From: Methylobacterium sp. J-090
GTDB lineage: Bacteria; Pseudomonadota; Alphaproteobacteria; Rhizobiales; Beijerinckiaceae
Length of the DNA: 64,000 nucleotides
Assembly: GCF_022829345.1 (NCBI RefSeq)
Contig: NZ_JAKSXV010000028.1
Location: forward strand, 84,824 to 148,823
Direction: 5' to 3'
Under the pieces are notes generated by a model that was not told the origin of the DNA, did no database searches, and saw only the letters and a list, made by a program, of their open reading frames with translations. Each line of letters starts with the position of its first letter. Position 1 is the first letter of the stretch. Of the stretch, positions 45,371 through 55,169 are shown one piece after another. The position numbers were made by a program, and so were the translations under genes.

Positions 45371-46648
45371 CTATCGCGCAGCCGCCGTCACCGGCTTGTC
45401 GTCGGTCTTAGGGGTTTGCCGCTCGAACTTCTGGCCGTCGCGGAGGTCGGCGGGCGGGCTGAGCACGATCTGTTCGCCGCCCTCCAGGCCCCGGTCGATC
45501 TCCAGGGCGGTGCCGAGGTCGCGCTGGACGTGGACATTGCGCCAGCGCGCCTGCCCGTCATCACCCGCGATGGCGACCTGGGTGCCGCGCTGGTTGAACA
45601 CCAGGGCCTCGGCCGGGATCACCGCGATGGATTGGGTGCGCGGCACCTTGAAGGTGACGGAGACGTAGAGGCCGGCGCGCAGGGCCAAGTCGGCGTTCGG
45701 CACGTCGACCTGCGTGGTGAGGGTGCGCGACGACAGGCGCAGGGCCACGGAACTGCGCTCGACCTTGCCGGAGAACACCCGGTTGGGCATCTGCGGCACG
45801 CGCACCGACGCGTCGAGCCCCTCGCGGATGCCGGACGCCGCGCTCTGCGGCACGTTGACGGAGACACGCAGGACGTCGTCGCGGTCCATGCTGAGGAGCG
45901 CCGTCCCGGTGCCGTCGGCGTGGACGAGGTCGCCGACATCGACGCCGCGGGTGGTGATCACCCCGTCGAACGGCGCGACGATGTCCTTGAAACCCGTGAG
46001 GGCCTTCAGCCGGTCGACGGTGGCGGTCTGCGCCTTGATGTTGGCTTCCGCCACCTTCACGCCCGCCTGGGCCGAGGCGAGGGTCGCGGTCTGGCTCAGC
46101 ACGCTCGCCTGCGAATTGTCGGCGTTCTGCTTCGAGGCCCAGCCCTGGCCGGCGAGCGTCGAGGTGCGGGAATTGGTGACGTTGGCGAGATTCACGTTGG
46201 CCTTGGCCTGATCGACCATGGAGCGGGCCTGGAGGAGTTGCGCCTCGAGTTGGCCGACCTGGGCCTCGGCCTGGGCCAGTTGCTGGTCGAGGTCGGGTGC
46301 TGCGATGCGCAGGAGGATGTCGCCTTTGCGCACGCGCGAACCGATATCGACCCGGCGCTCGGCGATGTAGCCCGTGGCGCGGGCATAGAGCGCGGCCCGG
46401 GCGAAGGCGTCGGTCTGACCCGGCAGGGTGATCTCCAGGGGCTTGTCGGCCCGCTCCACGGTGGCCGTGCGCAGATGCGGCACGTGGGTCTCGATTTTGC
46501 GCTGGGTCTCGGCGGCGGCGGCGCGCTGCTGCCATTGGCCGTAGCCACCCCAGGCCAGGAGCCCGGCGACCCCGAGGCCGACGAGGACGAACGGCCCGGC
46601 ACGCGGCGGCGGCGGGATATCGGACGGGTCGCGGGGGCCGTGGGTCAC
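45371..46648 (-). CDS. RND efflux periplasmic adaptor subunit
   Basis: 425 residues. N-terminal anchor helix FVLVGLGVAGLLAWGGYG (about 20-37), then the biotinyl-lipoyl halves (GYIAERRVDIGSRVRKGDILLRI and IVAPFDGVITTRGVDVGDLV), an alpha-hairpin between (LAQAEAQVGQLEAQLLQARSMV...), beta-barrel and membrane-proximal domains. It links the RND pump to an outer-membrane channel. The GTG start at 46648 overlaps the pump gene's stop (GTGA). No outer-membrane factor or TetR-type regulator is adjacent. Confidence 0.93.
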   Translation of the reverse strand: MTHGPRDPSDIPPPPRAGPFVLVGLGVAGLLAWGGYGQWQQRAAAAETQRKIETHVPHLRTATVERADKPLEITLPGQTDAFARAALYARATGYIAERRVDIGSRVRKGDILLRIAAPDLDQQLAQAEAQVGQLEAQLLQARSMVDQAKANVNLANVTNSRTSTLAGQGWASKQNADNSQASVLSQTATLASAQAGVKVAEANIKAQTATVDRLKALTGFKDIVAPFDGVITTRGVDVGDLVHADGTGTALLSMDRDDVLRVSVNVPQSAASGIREGLDASVRVPQMPNRVFSGKVERSSVALRLSSRTLTTQVDVPNADLALRAGLYVSVTFKVPRTQSIAVIPAEALVFNQRGTQVAIAGDDGQARWRNVHVQRDLGTALEIDRGLEGGEQIVLSPPADLRDGQKFERQTPKTDDKPVTAAAR

Positions 46649-49600
46649 GCGTAGTCCTCCAGGGGCCGCACCTCGCCCCGGCGCAGGAGGGCGTAGAGGA
46701 ACGGCACGAACAGCAGGGTCGAGGGCGTGCCGACGGCGATGCCCCCCATCACGGCGCGAGCCAGGGCGGCGTTCTGCTCGCCGCCCTCCCCCGTGCCGAG
46801 AGCCATGGGGATGAGGCCGAGGAACATCGCGCCCGCCGTCATCAGCACCGGCCGCAGGCGGGTCTCGCCGGCGAGCAGCGCGGCCTCGGCCGCCCCGCAC
46901 CCCGTGGCCTCCCGGTGTTCCTTGGCGAAGGTGACCAGCAGGATCGAGTTGGCCGACGCGATGCCCACCGACATGATCGCCCCGAACAGCGACGGAATCG
47001 AGATCGTCGTGCCGGTGATGAACAGGCTGGCGACGATGCCGCAGAAGGCGAGCGGCAGGGCCGCCAGCACCACGAACGGGTCGCCCCAGCTCTGGAAGTT
47101 CACCGCCATCAGCAGGTAGACGGCCACCAGCGCGATGGCGAGCCCGACCTGCAGGCGGGTGAAGGCCGATTGCATGTTCTCGATCTGGCCCCGGACGGTG
47201 ATCTTGTCGGGGGCCGGCAGGTTCTTCTGTTCGTCTGCCACGATGGTGCGGATCTCACGCGCCACCGAGCCGAGATCAGAATCCTGCACCGCCGCGTAGA
47301 TGTTGAAGGTCGGCTGGGTGTTGACGTGGTTGATCACCGTCTGGCTGCCCTCGCGCCGCATGGTGGAGACGCTGGAGAGCAGGGTCAGGACGCCCGGCGC
47401 CTCCGGGCCGCCCTGGACGAGGAGCGGCGTGTTCTCGAGGGCGTTGAGCGAGTCGTTGCGGAATTCCGGGGTCTGGACCCAGAGCTGATAGGGGATGCCG
47501 GTCTTCGGATCGGTCCAGAAGTTCGGCGTCACCTGGAAGGAGCCGGACAGGGACACGTTGAGCCCCTGGGCGATCTGCTGCTGGGTCAGGCCGAGTTCGG
47601 ACGCGAGCTTGCGGTCGACGTCGACGAAGAATTGCGGCGTCCCGACGATCTGGTGGAGGTGGACGTCGACGGCCCCGCGCGTCGCCTTGAGGCGGCGGAC
47701 GATGGTCTGGGCGACCTCCAGATCCTTGGCGGTGTTGCGGCCCGAGACCTGGATGTCGATCTGCGCCAGGGTGCCGAAGTTGAGGATCTGGGTGATGATG
47801 TCCGAGGGCTGGAAGTAGAACACCACATCGGGGAAGCGCTCGCGCAGGGTCTCGCGCAGGCGCTTGGTGTAGGCGGCCACAGAGCCGTGACCCTCCTTCA
47901 GATTGATGAGCATCTGGCCGTCGTTGTAGGCGACGAACGAGCCGTCCGAGAAGGCGAAGTTGTAGTTGTTCGACGGCAGGCCGATGTTGTCGAGGATCTG
48001 GTCGATCTCACCCTCGGGGATCACCTCGCGGACCACGCGCTCGACATCGGCGAAGACCTGCTCCGCCGTCTCGATGCGCATGCCGGGGCGAGTGCGCAGG
48101 TGCAGGGTCATCTGGCTCGACGCCACCTGCGGGAAGTAATCCTGGCCGACGAAGGTGAAGAGGCCGGCCGAGCCCGCCAGCACGGCGCCGACCACGGCCA
48201 GCGTCACGATCCGGCGGCGCAGCACCACGTGGAGGAGGCCGACATAGCCGCGATGGAAGCGGGCAAACCGCGCCTCGAAGCCGTGGCGGACCCAACCGGC
48301 GAGGCGCAGGACGGGACGGCCGAGCCAGCCGAGGGCGCGGCCGATGCGGCCCCGGCGCGGGCGTTCGACCCCGTCGCCGTGGCGCTCGGCGTATTCCCGC
48401 GCCACCAGCACGTCGATGAGCACGGGCACGAGGGTGCGGGACAGGACGTAGGAGGTCAGCATCGCGAACACGACGGCCAGCGCCTGGGGCGTGAACAGGT
48501 ATTTCGGCGTGTCGGTCAGCGCGAACACCGACACGAAGGCGGCGCAGATGGACAGCGTCGAGATCAGCGCCGGCTTGGCGATGCCGGCCGCGCCCTCGAC
48601 CACGGACTTGCGGAACGGCTCACCCTCTTCGAACAGGCGGTAGGTGTTCTCGATGGCCACCGTCGCGTCGTCGACGAGGATGCCCACCGCCAGGGCGAGG
48701 CCGCCGAGCGTCATCACGTTGATGGTCTCGCCGAGGGCCGCGAGGATCGCCAGGGAGGTGAGGATCGAGAGCGGGATCGAGACCAGCACCACGATGGTGG
48801 AACGCCACGAGCCGAGGAACAGCAGGATGGTGAGCCCGGTGAGGGCTGCCGCGATCACCGCCTCGTGGATCACGCCCTCGATGGCCGCCGAGACGAAGAC
48901 CGACTGGTCGAACAGCGGCTTGAGGGTCATGCCCTCCGGCGCGGCGGCGCGGATGTCGGGGAGCGCCTTCTTGACGTTGTTGACGACATCGAGGGTCGAG
49001 GCGGTGCCGTTCTTGAAGATCCGCATCAGCACCGAATGCAGGCCGTCGGCGCGCACGATGTTGACCTGCGGCGGGCCGCCGTCGCGGACATGGGCCACGT
49101 CGCGCACGAGGATCGGCTGGCCGCCCACGACCTTGATGGGGATCTGGTTCAAGGCGTCGATGGCGTCCGGCGAGGCGTTGAGCTGCACCGGGTATTGCTG
49201 CTCGCCGATCTTGGCCAACCCTGAGGGCACCGTGAGGTTCTGGGCGGTGACCGCGTTGGTGACGTCGAGGGCCGTGAGCCCGAGGGCCTGGAGGGCCTGG
49301 AGGTCGAGGTCGACCATGATCTGGCGCGGGGTGCCGCCGAAGGGCGACGGCAGGGTCGAGCCCGGCACCTGGGTCAGGCGCTGGCGGATGCGGTACTGGG
49401 CGTAGTCGTAGACCTTGGTCAGGCTCTCGCGGTCGGAGGCGAGCGAGAGCTGGATCACCGGCACGGAGGAGGCCGAGAACCGCAGGACGATGGGCGGCTG
49501 CACGCCCGGCGGCATGGTCGAGCGGATGGAGTTCATCGCCGAGACGGTCTGCGCGATGGCGAGATCGATGCTCACGGCTCCATCGAAGTAGATCTTCTGG

Positions 49601-49872
49601 ATCGCCGTCCCCTGGAGGGTGGTCGATTCCATCCGGGCGATGTTGTTGACGTTGTTGGAGAGCGAGAACTCGGCGTAGGTGGTGATCCGGCGTTCCATCT
49701 CGGAGGTGGAGAGGCCGTTATAGGTCCACACCACCACGACCACCGGGATATCGACGGTGGGCAGCACGTCCTTCGGCGCCACTACCACGGCCGCCGCCCC
49801 GCCGAGCATCATCAGCACGGCGAGCACGTAGATCGTGATCCGGAACTTCAGCGCGTATTGAACGAGACCCAT
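46645..49872 (-). CDS. RND multidrug/metabolite efflux transporter
   Basis: 1075 residues, 12 helices with two large periplasmic loops (about 35-335 and 580-885). Proton-relay sequence GILVDDATVAIENTYRLFEEG in helix 4, and FTFVGQDYFPQVASSQ after helix 7. The N-terminus starts MGLVQYALKFRITIYVL. It belongs to the AcrB-like HAE group, in a branch where the second loop is short of the usual drug-pocket signatures visible by eye; the substrate is unknown. ATG after GGAGAC. Followed by its adaptor with overlap. Confidence 0.94.
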   Translation of the reverse strand: MGLVQYALKFRITIYVLAVLMMLGGAAAVVVAPKDVLPTVDIPVVVVVWTYNGLSTSEMERRITTYAEFSLSNNVNNIARMESTTLQGTAIQKIYFDGAVSIDLAIAQTVSAMNSIRSTMPPGVQPPIVLRFSASSVPVIQLSLASDRESLTKVYDYAQYRIRQRLTQVPGSTLPSPFGGTPRQIMVDLDLQALQALGLTALDVTNAVTAQNLTVPSGLAKIGEQQYPVQLNASPDAIDALNQIPIKVVGGQPILVRDVAHVRDGGPPQVNIVRADGLHSVLMRIFKNGTASTLDVVNNVKKALPDIRAAAPEGMTLKPLFDQSVFVSAAIEGVIHEAVIAAALTGLTILLFLGSWRSTIVVLVSIPLSILTSLAILAALGETINVMTLGGLALAVGILVDDATVAIENTYRLFEEGEPFRKSVVEGAAGIAKPALISTLSICAAFVSVFALTDTPKYLFTPQALAVVFAMLTSYVLSRTLVPVLIDVLVAREYAERHGDGVERPRRGRIGRALGWLGRPVLRLAGWVRHGFEARFARFHRGYVGLLHVVLRRRIVTLAVVGAVLAGSAGLFTFVGQDYFPQVASSQMTLHLRTRPGMRIETAEQVFADVERVVREVIPEGEIDQILDNIGLPSNNYNFAFSDGSFVAYNDGQMLINLKEGHGSVAAYTKRLRETLRERFPDVVFYFQPSDIITQILNFGTLAQIDIQVSGRNTAKDLEVAQTIVRRLKATRGAVDVHLHQIVGTPQFFVDVDRKLASELGLTQQQIAQGLNVSLSGSFQVTPNFWTDPKTGIPYQLWVQTPEFRNDSLNALENTPLLVQGGPEAPGVLTLLSSVSTMRREGSQTVINHVNTQPTFNIYAAVQDSDLGSVAREIRTIVADEQKNLPAPDKITVRGQIENMQSAFTRLQVGLAIALVAVYLLMAVNFQSWGDPFVVLAALPLAFCGIVASLFITGTTISIPSLFGAIMSVGIASANSILLVTFAKEHREATGCGAAEAALLAGETRLRPVLMTAGAMFLGLIPMALGTGEGGEQNAALARAVMGGIAVGTPSTLLFVPFLYALLRRGEVRPLEDYA

Positions 49873-50032
49873 GCCGTCTCCGAAACCCTGCGCTCACGTG
49901 GTCGCACGGTTGCGTGCACGACGCAGCCGTGGCGCCGCGCCGCACAGGGTCTCGCAAGACTTTGTTTCTGAATGACGTACGGGATGCTTTCTCACCGCAT
50001 GGTCGGGCTCCTTGGACGTCGGCGGCTCGCGG

Positions 50033-51127
50033 TTACCTACGCGACATCCCGTATCCGACCTCGCAGATGCTTTTCAGGGCTTTCCACTCCTCGTCGCTCA
50101 GGAGCCCGGCGGACGGTGCCTGTCCCGCGAGGGAGCGGATGGCGCGGGCGCGCTCGTTGGCAAAGGGATGGCTGCGGAGAATGCTCAGGGCCGAGGAATC
50201 CGCTTCTCCGTCGAGGCGCTCGAGGATCGTGGCCAGGGCCGAGGCATCGCCGCCCGCGCGTTGCAGCAAACTCACCGCGTAGGCATCGGCGTCGCTCTCG
50301 GCATCGCGGCTGTAACCGGCCGCAAGTGTGGCCTGCCCCAATCCGATCAGGATCGTGGACCCGGTCAGGTCGCCGATGGCCAGACTGAGGAGGATCGACG
50401 TGCCGCTGGCGGCGATCAGCGCGCGCATGGGGTCTTGAACGGCCACGTGTCCGAATTCGTGGGCCAGCACCGCCGCGAGCTCATCCGGCGTCCTCGCGGC
50501 GTCGATCAGGGCGGACAGGAGGATGACCCGTCGGCCGGGAAGCGCGAAGGCGTTGGCGCTGGAATGCTCCCGGACGGAGATCTGGACCCCGTCCGGCAGG
50601 CCGCCGTCCTGGGCGAGCCGCGCGACGAGACGATCGAGGCTCGCACGTCCGCTGCGATCGTCGCAGAGCGGAGGGTAGTCCAGGAGGTAGCGGACGTGCC
50701 GGTCGACCGCCTCACCCAACTGTGCCTCGATGAAGAACGGCACCAGCGGTGCCAGGCGGGAGGCGAGTGCCGGGATCCCGTAGAGCGCCATCGCAAATGC
50801 GATGATCCCGGCGGCGATCGACCAGACGACGAGCCGCAAACGGGCTCCCTTCGCCGTCGTGGCGCTGCGATGGAGGCCAGGACACCGGGCCGTCAGCGCG
50901 GCGCCGAACGCCGCGTCCTGGATTTCCACCCGGTCTTGTTTGAAGCGCGGGCCGACGCGCAACAGGGGCGCCATTGCATCGTCCGCGACGAGATCGACCG
51001 GATTCCAACGGAGGTACAGATCCGGTCCGACGATTTCGAGATGGTCGGACAAATGCAGGGTGACGGGATGCGCCCTGGCCTCGTAGCCATCGAAATAGGC
51101 GCCACCCGCCGTCGGAGGGGCCGTCAC
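50033..51127 (-). CDS. M48-family membrane-associated metalloprotease
   Basis: 364 residues from a GTG at 51127, chosen because the family begins shortly before YFDGYEARAHPVTL. The N-terminal DUF7092-like beta domain (1-85) is followed by a membrane helix VVWSIAAGIIAFAMALYGIP (about 100-120), the zinc motif VLAHEFGHVAVQDPM (HExxH), a third ligand within YSRDAESDADAYAVSLL, and SHPFANERARAI. Probably periplasmic, acting in envelope protein turnover. It directly follows the DUF898 gene (32 bases), a recurring pairing. Confidence 0.87.
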   Translation of the reverse strand: MTAPPTAGGAYFDGYEARAHPVTLHLSDHLEIVGPDLYLRWNPVDLVADDAMAPLLRVGPRFKQDRVEIQDAAFGAALTARCPGLHRSATTAKGARLRLVVWSIAAGIIAFAMALYGIPALASRLAPLVPFFIEAQLGEAVDRHVRYLLDYPPLCDDRSGRASLDRLVARLAQDGGLPDGVQISVREHSSANAFALPGRRVILLSALIDAARTPDELAAVLAHEFGHVAVQDPMRALIAASGTSILLSLAIGDLTGSTILIGLGQATLAAGYSRDAESDADAYAVSLLQRAGGDASALATILERLDGEADSSALSILRSHPFANERARAIRSLAGQAPSAGLLSDEEWKALKSICEVGYGMSRR

Positions 51128-51158
51128 GGCGCGCGGCCCGCATGATCGGGCTCGCGCA

Positions 51159-52448
51159 TCAGAGCCCTGCCTCCAAGGCACTCCCGACACCCATTGCATC
51201 GCTCAGCCCCTCGTCCAGGGCGCCGGCCGCGCGATGTCTCGATGCCGTGATTCCCTCCAGAACGTCCCCGTTCTCGATCGCGGTCGTTTCGGCGACCGCG
51301 CGCCAGAGTCGGACCTGAAGAACCCTCACGTAGAGCAGGTTCAGGAGAAAGGCCCCTGCCAGGTAGGCGAGGACGAGAAGCGCCAGGGTGATCGATTGCG
51401 TCGGCGTATAGCCGCCCACCTGAGTCAACGCGGGTCGGACCACCGATGTGATCACCAGGAGAAGACCGACAAAGCCCGCGAAGGCGAGCGCGTACCAGCC
51501 GTAGGCTGCATAAATCGTGCGCGCCCTGAGCCTCGACTCCAAACGACATTCATCGAGCCGCACCGCGTTCAGGAACGCCTTGAGTTCCTTCGCCCGGTAG
51601 AATGGACCGAGCAAGATCGCCAGCAACAAGCAGATCAACACGGTCGCCAGCAGAATCGCGGCCGAGAAAGCGACGTTGGTTTCGAGGTAATCTTCGTTGA
51701 TCGTCAACTTGCCGGGAGGGCCGGCGAGATCGGGCACGAAGAGATCGCCCGGGATGGTGAAATCCGCCGCGATCAGAAATGCGATCGCCGCCACGATGAC
51801 GGGGGTTATGGAGAACAGGTGAAAGATCAGCCACGGCTTGACCAGGACTCGTCCCTCGATCGTTGACCTCATCCGGCTCGTGCCGACCAACGTATGAGTG
51901 ATGCGATAACGCTCGAGGCTCGCGCGCATGAATGGGTAGGCCAAGCCGAATGTCGCCAGGGACAGCATCGTCCACCCGACCGACTTGCTCATATAGACGA
52001 GCGCCGAGCCGTCCTGGCTCAGACGTATGCCGCGCCACGAGGTGCGCGATGTCCGGTAACGACGCCCGCGGTACTTCGCGTATTGAACAAGGGGATACAG
52101 GACGACGACGAGCAGGAGCGTGCTGAAGTCCGCGATTTCCGGAAACGAGAGCGCGGCGATCCAGATTGCAAGGTAGATCGGGAGGACGAACCCCGTCGCG
52201 ATCAGAAATCCAAGGAATAATTCCCTGCCGCGCCCGGTATATTGCGCGGGACTTCCAGCAATCAGGGTGCGAGACCAGAAGAATCGCCGCAGTTCAGTCA
52301 TGTACCAGAATCGGTACACGCCGAGCGTAACCATCGACACGAGCGCACCACGAACAACGATCCGGTCGAGACCTACAAGGTCGCGATCGAACCGAACGGG
52401 TGTTCTGTGCACCGCGAGAGCGTCTTCAGTATCAGTATACTTAGCCAT
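51159..52448 (-). CDS. YjgN / DUF898 multi-spanning membrane protein
   Basis: 429 residues. At least ten hydrophobic stretches with aromatic residues, e.g. LVSMVTLGVYRFWYMTELRRFFW, GLAYPFMRASLERYRI and FNGxxxxF-type entries as HRTPVRFDRDLVGLDRI. Repeats of the GYxRFWxxTxxRR pattern are a DUF898 mark. The gene is less GC-rich than its neighbours and its upstream region is clearly AT-rich. Function unknown; the partner is the M48 protease downstream. Confidence 0.84.
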   Translation of the reverse strand: MAKYTDTEDALAVHRTPVRFDRDLVGLDRIVVRGALVSMVTLGVYRFWYMTELRRFFWSRTLIAGSPAQYTGRGRELFLGFLIATGFVLPIYLAIWIAALSFPEIADFSTLLLVVVLYPLVQYAKYRGRRYRTSRTSWRGIRLSQDGSALVYMSKSVGWTMLSLATFGLAYPFMRASLERYRITHTLVGTSRMRSTIEGRVLVKPWLIFHLFSITPVIVAAIAFLIAADFTIPGDLFVPDLAGPPGKLTINEDYLETNVAFSAAILLATVLICLLLAILLGPFYRAKELKAFLNAVRLDECRLESRLRARTIYAAYGWYALAFAGFVGLLLVITSVVRPALTQVGGYTPTQSITLALLVLAYLAGAFLLNLLYVRVLQVRLWRAVAETTAIENGDVLEGITASRHRAAGALDEGLSDAMGVGSALEAGL

Positions 52449-52584
52449 ATCAACGTCGTCCGTAGAGCCGTCGCGATATGCTTAAGCTCCGTAGGGCGAT
52501 CTGGCTATAGTCCCGCGTGCACCGAGCGCGTATTATCACGGTCCGGTTGTAATTCGGCTGATTTTTCGGAGGGTCGAAACGCGA

Positions 52585-52615
52585 GGCGCCGACCTGACAG
52601 GATCAGGCCGGCGCC
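52585..52615 (-). terminator. Strong hairpin after ybdD-like gene
   Basis: GGCGCCG-A-CCTGA (52585-52597) pairs with TCAGG-C-CGGCGCC (52603-52615), one mismatch, 5-base loop. It lies 65 bases past the ybdD stop and probably closes the cstA operon; it has no T run. Confidence 0.55.
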
Positions 52616-52679
52616 ATTGAAACGGTGCTCGAAACCATGTCTCGGGCCGGGCCGCCGAGCGGTCACGCCGGCGGTCTCC

Positions 52680-52904
52680 CTAGCAACACCGGAATCCGTT
52701 CCGATTCCCCACCCCGAAGCGGGCGTTCTCGCGGTTGCGGAAGAACTCGCGCTCGCTCATGGGCTCCTGGTCCGCGTGGGTGCGGCGGATGTGGCTGGCA
52801 TAGGCCTCGTAGTCGCCCTGCCCCACCATCAGGCGGGCGCCGTCGCAGACGCATTTCGAGAAGGTCTTGAGACGGTCCCGCAATTCCGTCGACGACAGCG
52901 CCAT
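52680..52904 (-). CDS. YbdD/YjiX-family small protein
   Basis: 74 residues: KTFSKCVCDGARLMVGQGDYEAYASHI, then HADQEPMSEREFFRNREN and a CC end. Such proteins (DUF466) follow cstA or btsT genes and are required for or modulate pyruvate/peptide uptake. CxC near residue 18 and a terminal CC are visible. GGAG before the ATG; it starts 5 bases after the cstA stop. Confidence 0.93.
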   Translation of the reverse strand: MALSSTELRDRLKTFSKCVCDGARLMVGQGDYEAYASHIRRTHADQEPMSEREFFRNRENARFGVGNRNGFRCC

Positions 52905-52909
52905 GGGGT

Positions 52910-54976
52910 CTACTCCGCGGCGACCGCGGCGGGGCCGCCGCTTTCCAGGGCGGTCCAGCGGTCGGCGCGATAGGCCTTCACGCAGGCCTTGATGCCGAAC
53001 ACGCCGATCGCCACCACGAGCCCGACGAACATCACCGCGAGGGCCGCGTCGATCCGGTCGTTGAAGACGATCTTGTGCATGTCGGCCATGTTCTTGGCCG
53101 GCGCCAGCACCTTGCCCTCGGCGATCGCCGCCGAGAACCGATCGGCATGCGAGAGGAAGCCGATCTTTGGGTCGGCCGAGAAGATCTTCTGCCAGCCGGC
53201 GGTGAGGGTGCAGATGCACAGCCACACGGTGGGGATGATCGTGACGAACGCATACCGCTCGCGCTTCATCTTGAAGATCACCACGGTGGCGAGCGTCAGG
53301 GCGACGGCGGCCAGCATCTGGTTCGAGATGCCGAACAGCGGCCACAGGGTGTAGATGCCGCCGAGGGGATCGGTGACGCCCTGGTAGAGGAAGTAGCCCC
53401 AGGCGCCGACGCAGAGGGCGGTGGCCAGGATGCTGGGCGCCCAGGCCGTGGTGTCCTTAAACGTCGGCGAGACCAGCCCGAGCAGGTCCTGCAGCATGAA
53501 GCGGCCCGCCCGCGTGCCCGCATCGACGGCCGTCAGGATGAACAGCGCCTCGAACAGGATGGCGAAGTGGTACCAGAACGCCATCATCGTCTTGCCGCCG
53601 ATGGCCGAGGAGATGATGTGGGCCATGCCGACCGCGAGGGTCGGGGCGCCGCCGGCGCGGGAGATGATCGAGTGCTCGCCGACGTCGACGGCGGTCTGGG
53701 CGATCTCGGCGGCCGTGATCGTGAAGGCGGGGTCGAGCTTCGTCACCGCGGCCGCCGCGCTCTCAGGCGTGGTGCCGACGAGGCCGGCCGGCGAGTTCAT
53801 GGTGAAGTAGATCCCCGGCTCGATGACGCTGGCCGAGACCAGGGCCATCACGGCCACGAAGCTCTCCATGAGCATGCCGCCGTAGCCGATGAAGCGGGCA
53901 TCCGACTCACGGTCGATGAGCTTGGGGCTGGTGCCGGACGAGATCAGGGCGTGGAAGCCCGACACCGCGCCGCACGCGATGGTGATGAACAGGAACGGAA
54001 ACAGCGTTCCGGCCCAGACCGGCCCGCTGCCGTCGACGAACTTCGTCACCGCCGGCATCTTCATGTGCGGGGCGACGTAGACGATGCCCAGCGCCAGGCC
54101 GACGATGGTGCCGATCTTGAGGAAGGTCGAGAGGTAGTCGCGCGGCGCGAGCAGGAGCCAGACCGGAAGGATCGAGGCGACGAAGCCGTAGCCGATCAGC
54201 ATCCAGCACAGCTGCGTGCCGGTGAAGGTGAAGAACGGACCCCAGTACGGATCGGCCGCGACGTTGCCGCCGTAGACGATGGCGAGCATCAGCAGCACGA
54301 AGCCGATGATGGAGACCTCGCCGACCTTGCCGGGGCGGATGTAGCGGGCATAGAGCCCCATCAGCATGGCGATCGGGATCGTCGCCGCGACGGTGAAGGT
54401 GCCCCAGGGGCTCTCGGCCAGGGCTTTGACGACGATCATCGCCAGGACGGCGAGCAGGATCACCATGATCATGAAGGTGCCGAACAGCGCGATCACGCCC
54501 GGGATGGTCCCGAGCTCGGCGCGGATCAGCTCACCGAGCGAGCGGCCGTCCCGGCGCATCGAGATGAACAGGATCATGAAGTCTTGCACGGCACCCGCGA
54601 GCACGACGCCGGCCAGAATCCAGAGCAGGCCCGGCAGGTAGCCCATCTGCGCGGCGAGGACGGGGCCGACCAGGGGCCCGGCGCCCGCGATGGCGGCGAA
54701 GTGGTGCCCGAACAGCACGTTGCGGTTGGTGGGCACGTAATCGAGCCCGTCGTTGTGAACGTGGGCCGGGGTCTGGCGCCTGTCGTCCAGGCGCATGACC
54801 TTCGTGGAGATGAAGAGCGAGTAGTAGCGGTAGGCGATCAGGTAGGTGCAGACCGCCGCCACGACGATCCAGAGGGCGTTGACCGTCTCGCCCCGGGTGG
54901 TGGCTACGATGGCGAGGGCGGCGGCGCCCAACGCTCCAACGAGGGCCCAGGGCCCGTGCTTGGTGATCGCACTCAT
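52910..54976 (-). CDS. cstA: CstA-family pyruvate/peptide transporter (carbon starvation protein A)
   Basis: 688 residues with about 16-18 helices. RYYSLFISTKVMRLDD, TNRNVLFGHHFAAIAGAGPLVGPVLAAQMGYLP, GAVQDFMILFISMRRDGRSLGEL, GFHALISSGTSPKLIDRESD and FGISNQMLAAVAL are CstA hallmarks. In E. coli the family takes up pyruvate and peptides during carbon limitation. It forms an operon with the ybdD-like gene. Upstream are three 17-bp tandem repeats that may be its operator. Confidence 0.95.
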   Translation of the reverse strand: MSAITKHGPWALVGALGAAALAIVATTRGETVNALWIVVAAVCTYLIAYRYYSLFISTKVMRLDDRRQTPAHVHNDGLDYVPTNRNVLFGHHFAAIAGAGPLVGPVLAAQMGYLPGLLWILAGVVLAGAVQDFMILFISMRRDGRSLGELIRAELGTIPGVIALFGTFMIMVILLAVLAMIVVKALAESPWGTFTVAATIPIAMLMGLYARYIRPGKVGEVSIIGFVLLMLAIVYGGNVAADPYWGPFFTFTGTQLCWMLIGYGFVASILPVWLLLAPRDYLSTFLKIGTIVGLALGIVYVAPHMKMPAVTKFVDGSGPVWAGTLFPFLFITIACGAVSGFHALISSGTSPKLIDRESDARFIGYGGMLMESFVAVMALVSASVIEPGIYFTMNSPAGLVGTTPESAAAAVTKLDPAFTITAAEIAQTAVDVGEHSIISRAGGAPTLAVGMAHIISSAIGGKTMMAFWYHFAILFEALFILTAVDAGTRAGRFMLQDLLGLVSPTFKDTTAWAPSILATALCVGAWGYFLYQGVTDPLGGIYTLWPLFGISNQMLAAVALTLATVVIFKMKRERYAFVTIIPTVWLCICTLTAGWQKIFSADPKIGFLSHADRFSAAIAEGKVLAPAKNMADMHKIVFNDRIDAALAVMFVGLVVAIGVFGIKACVKAYRADRWTALESGGPAAVAAE

Positions 54977-55087
54977 CGACGTCTCGCTCCCGCGACCTGT
55001 CCTTGCTGGCAGATCGTCAAGCCCCCTTGTTACGCAATTTCGCAGCGAGGGCCAGACATCTCGCGCAATCCGCGAACATCATTTGCC

Positions 55088-55149
55088 AAGTGTCACCGTT
55101 TGTGAAGTGTCACCGTTTGTGAAGGGTCACCATTTGTGAAGGGTCACCG
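55088..55149. repeat. 17-bp tandem repeats upstream of cstA
   Basis: AAGTGTCACCGTTTGTG occurs at 55088-55104 and 55105-55121, AAGGGTCACCATTTGTG at 55122-55138, and the first 11 bases again at 55139-55149. No spacers vary, so this is not CRISPR. It stands about 110 bases before the cstA ATG, past the end of the TPM gene. Confidence 0.88.
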
Positions 55150-55169
55150 CCCCGGCCGCCGCCGCGGCG

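Noticed and set aside
51128..51199. A longer N-terminus for the M48 protease starting at 51199.
   Set aside because: It would overlap the DUF898 gene by 41 bases and add residues absent from the family, which begins just before the YFDG motif.
55088..55149. Tandem repeats considered as a CRISPR array or replication iterons.
   Set aside because: The units are joined without spacers, are only 17 bases, number fewer than four, and no cas or replication gene is near.
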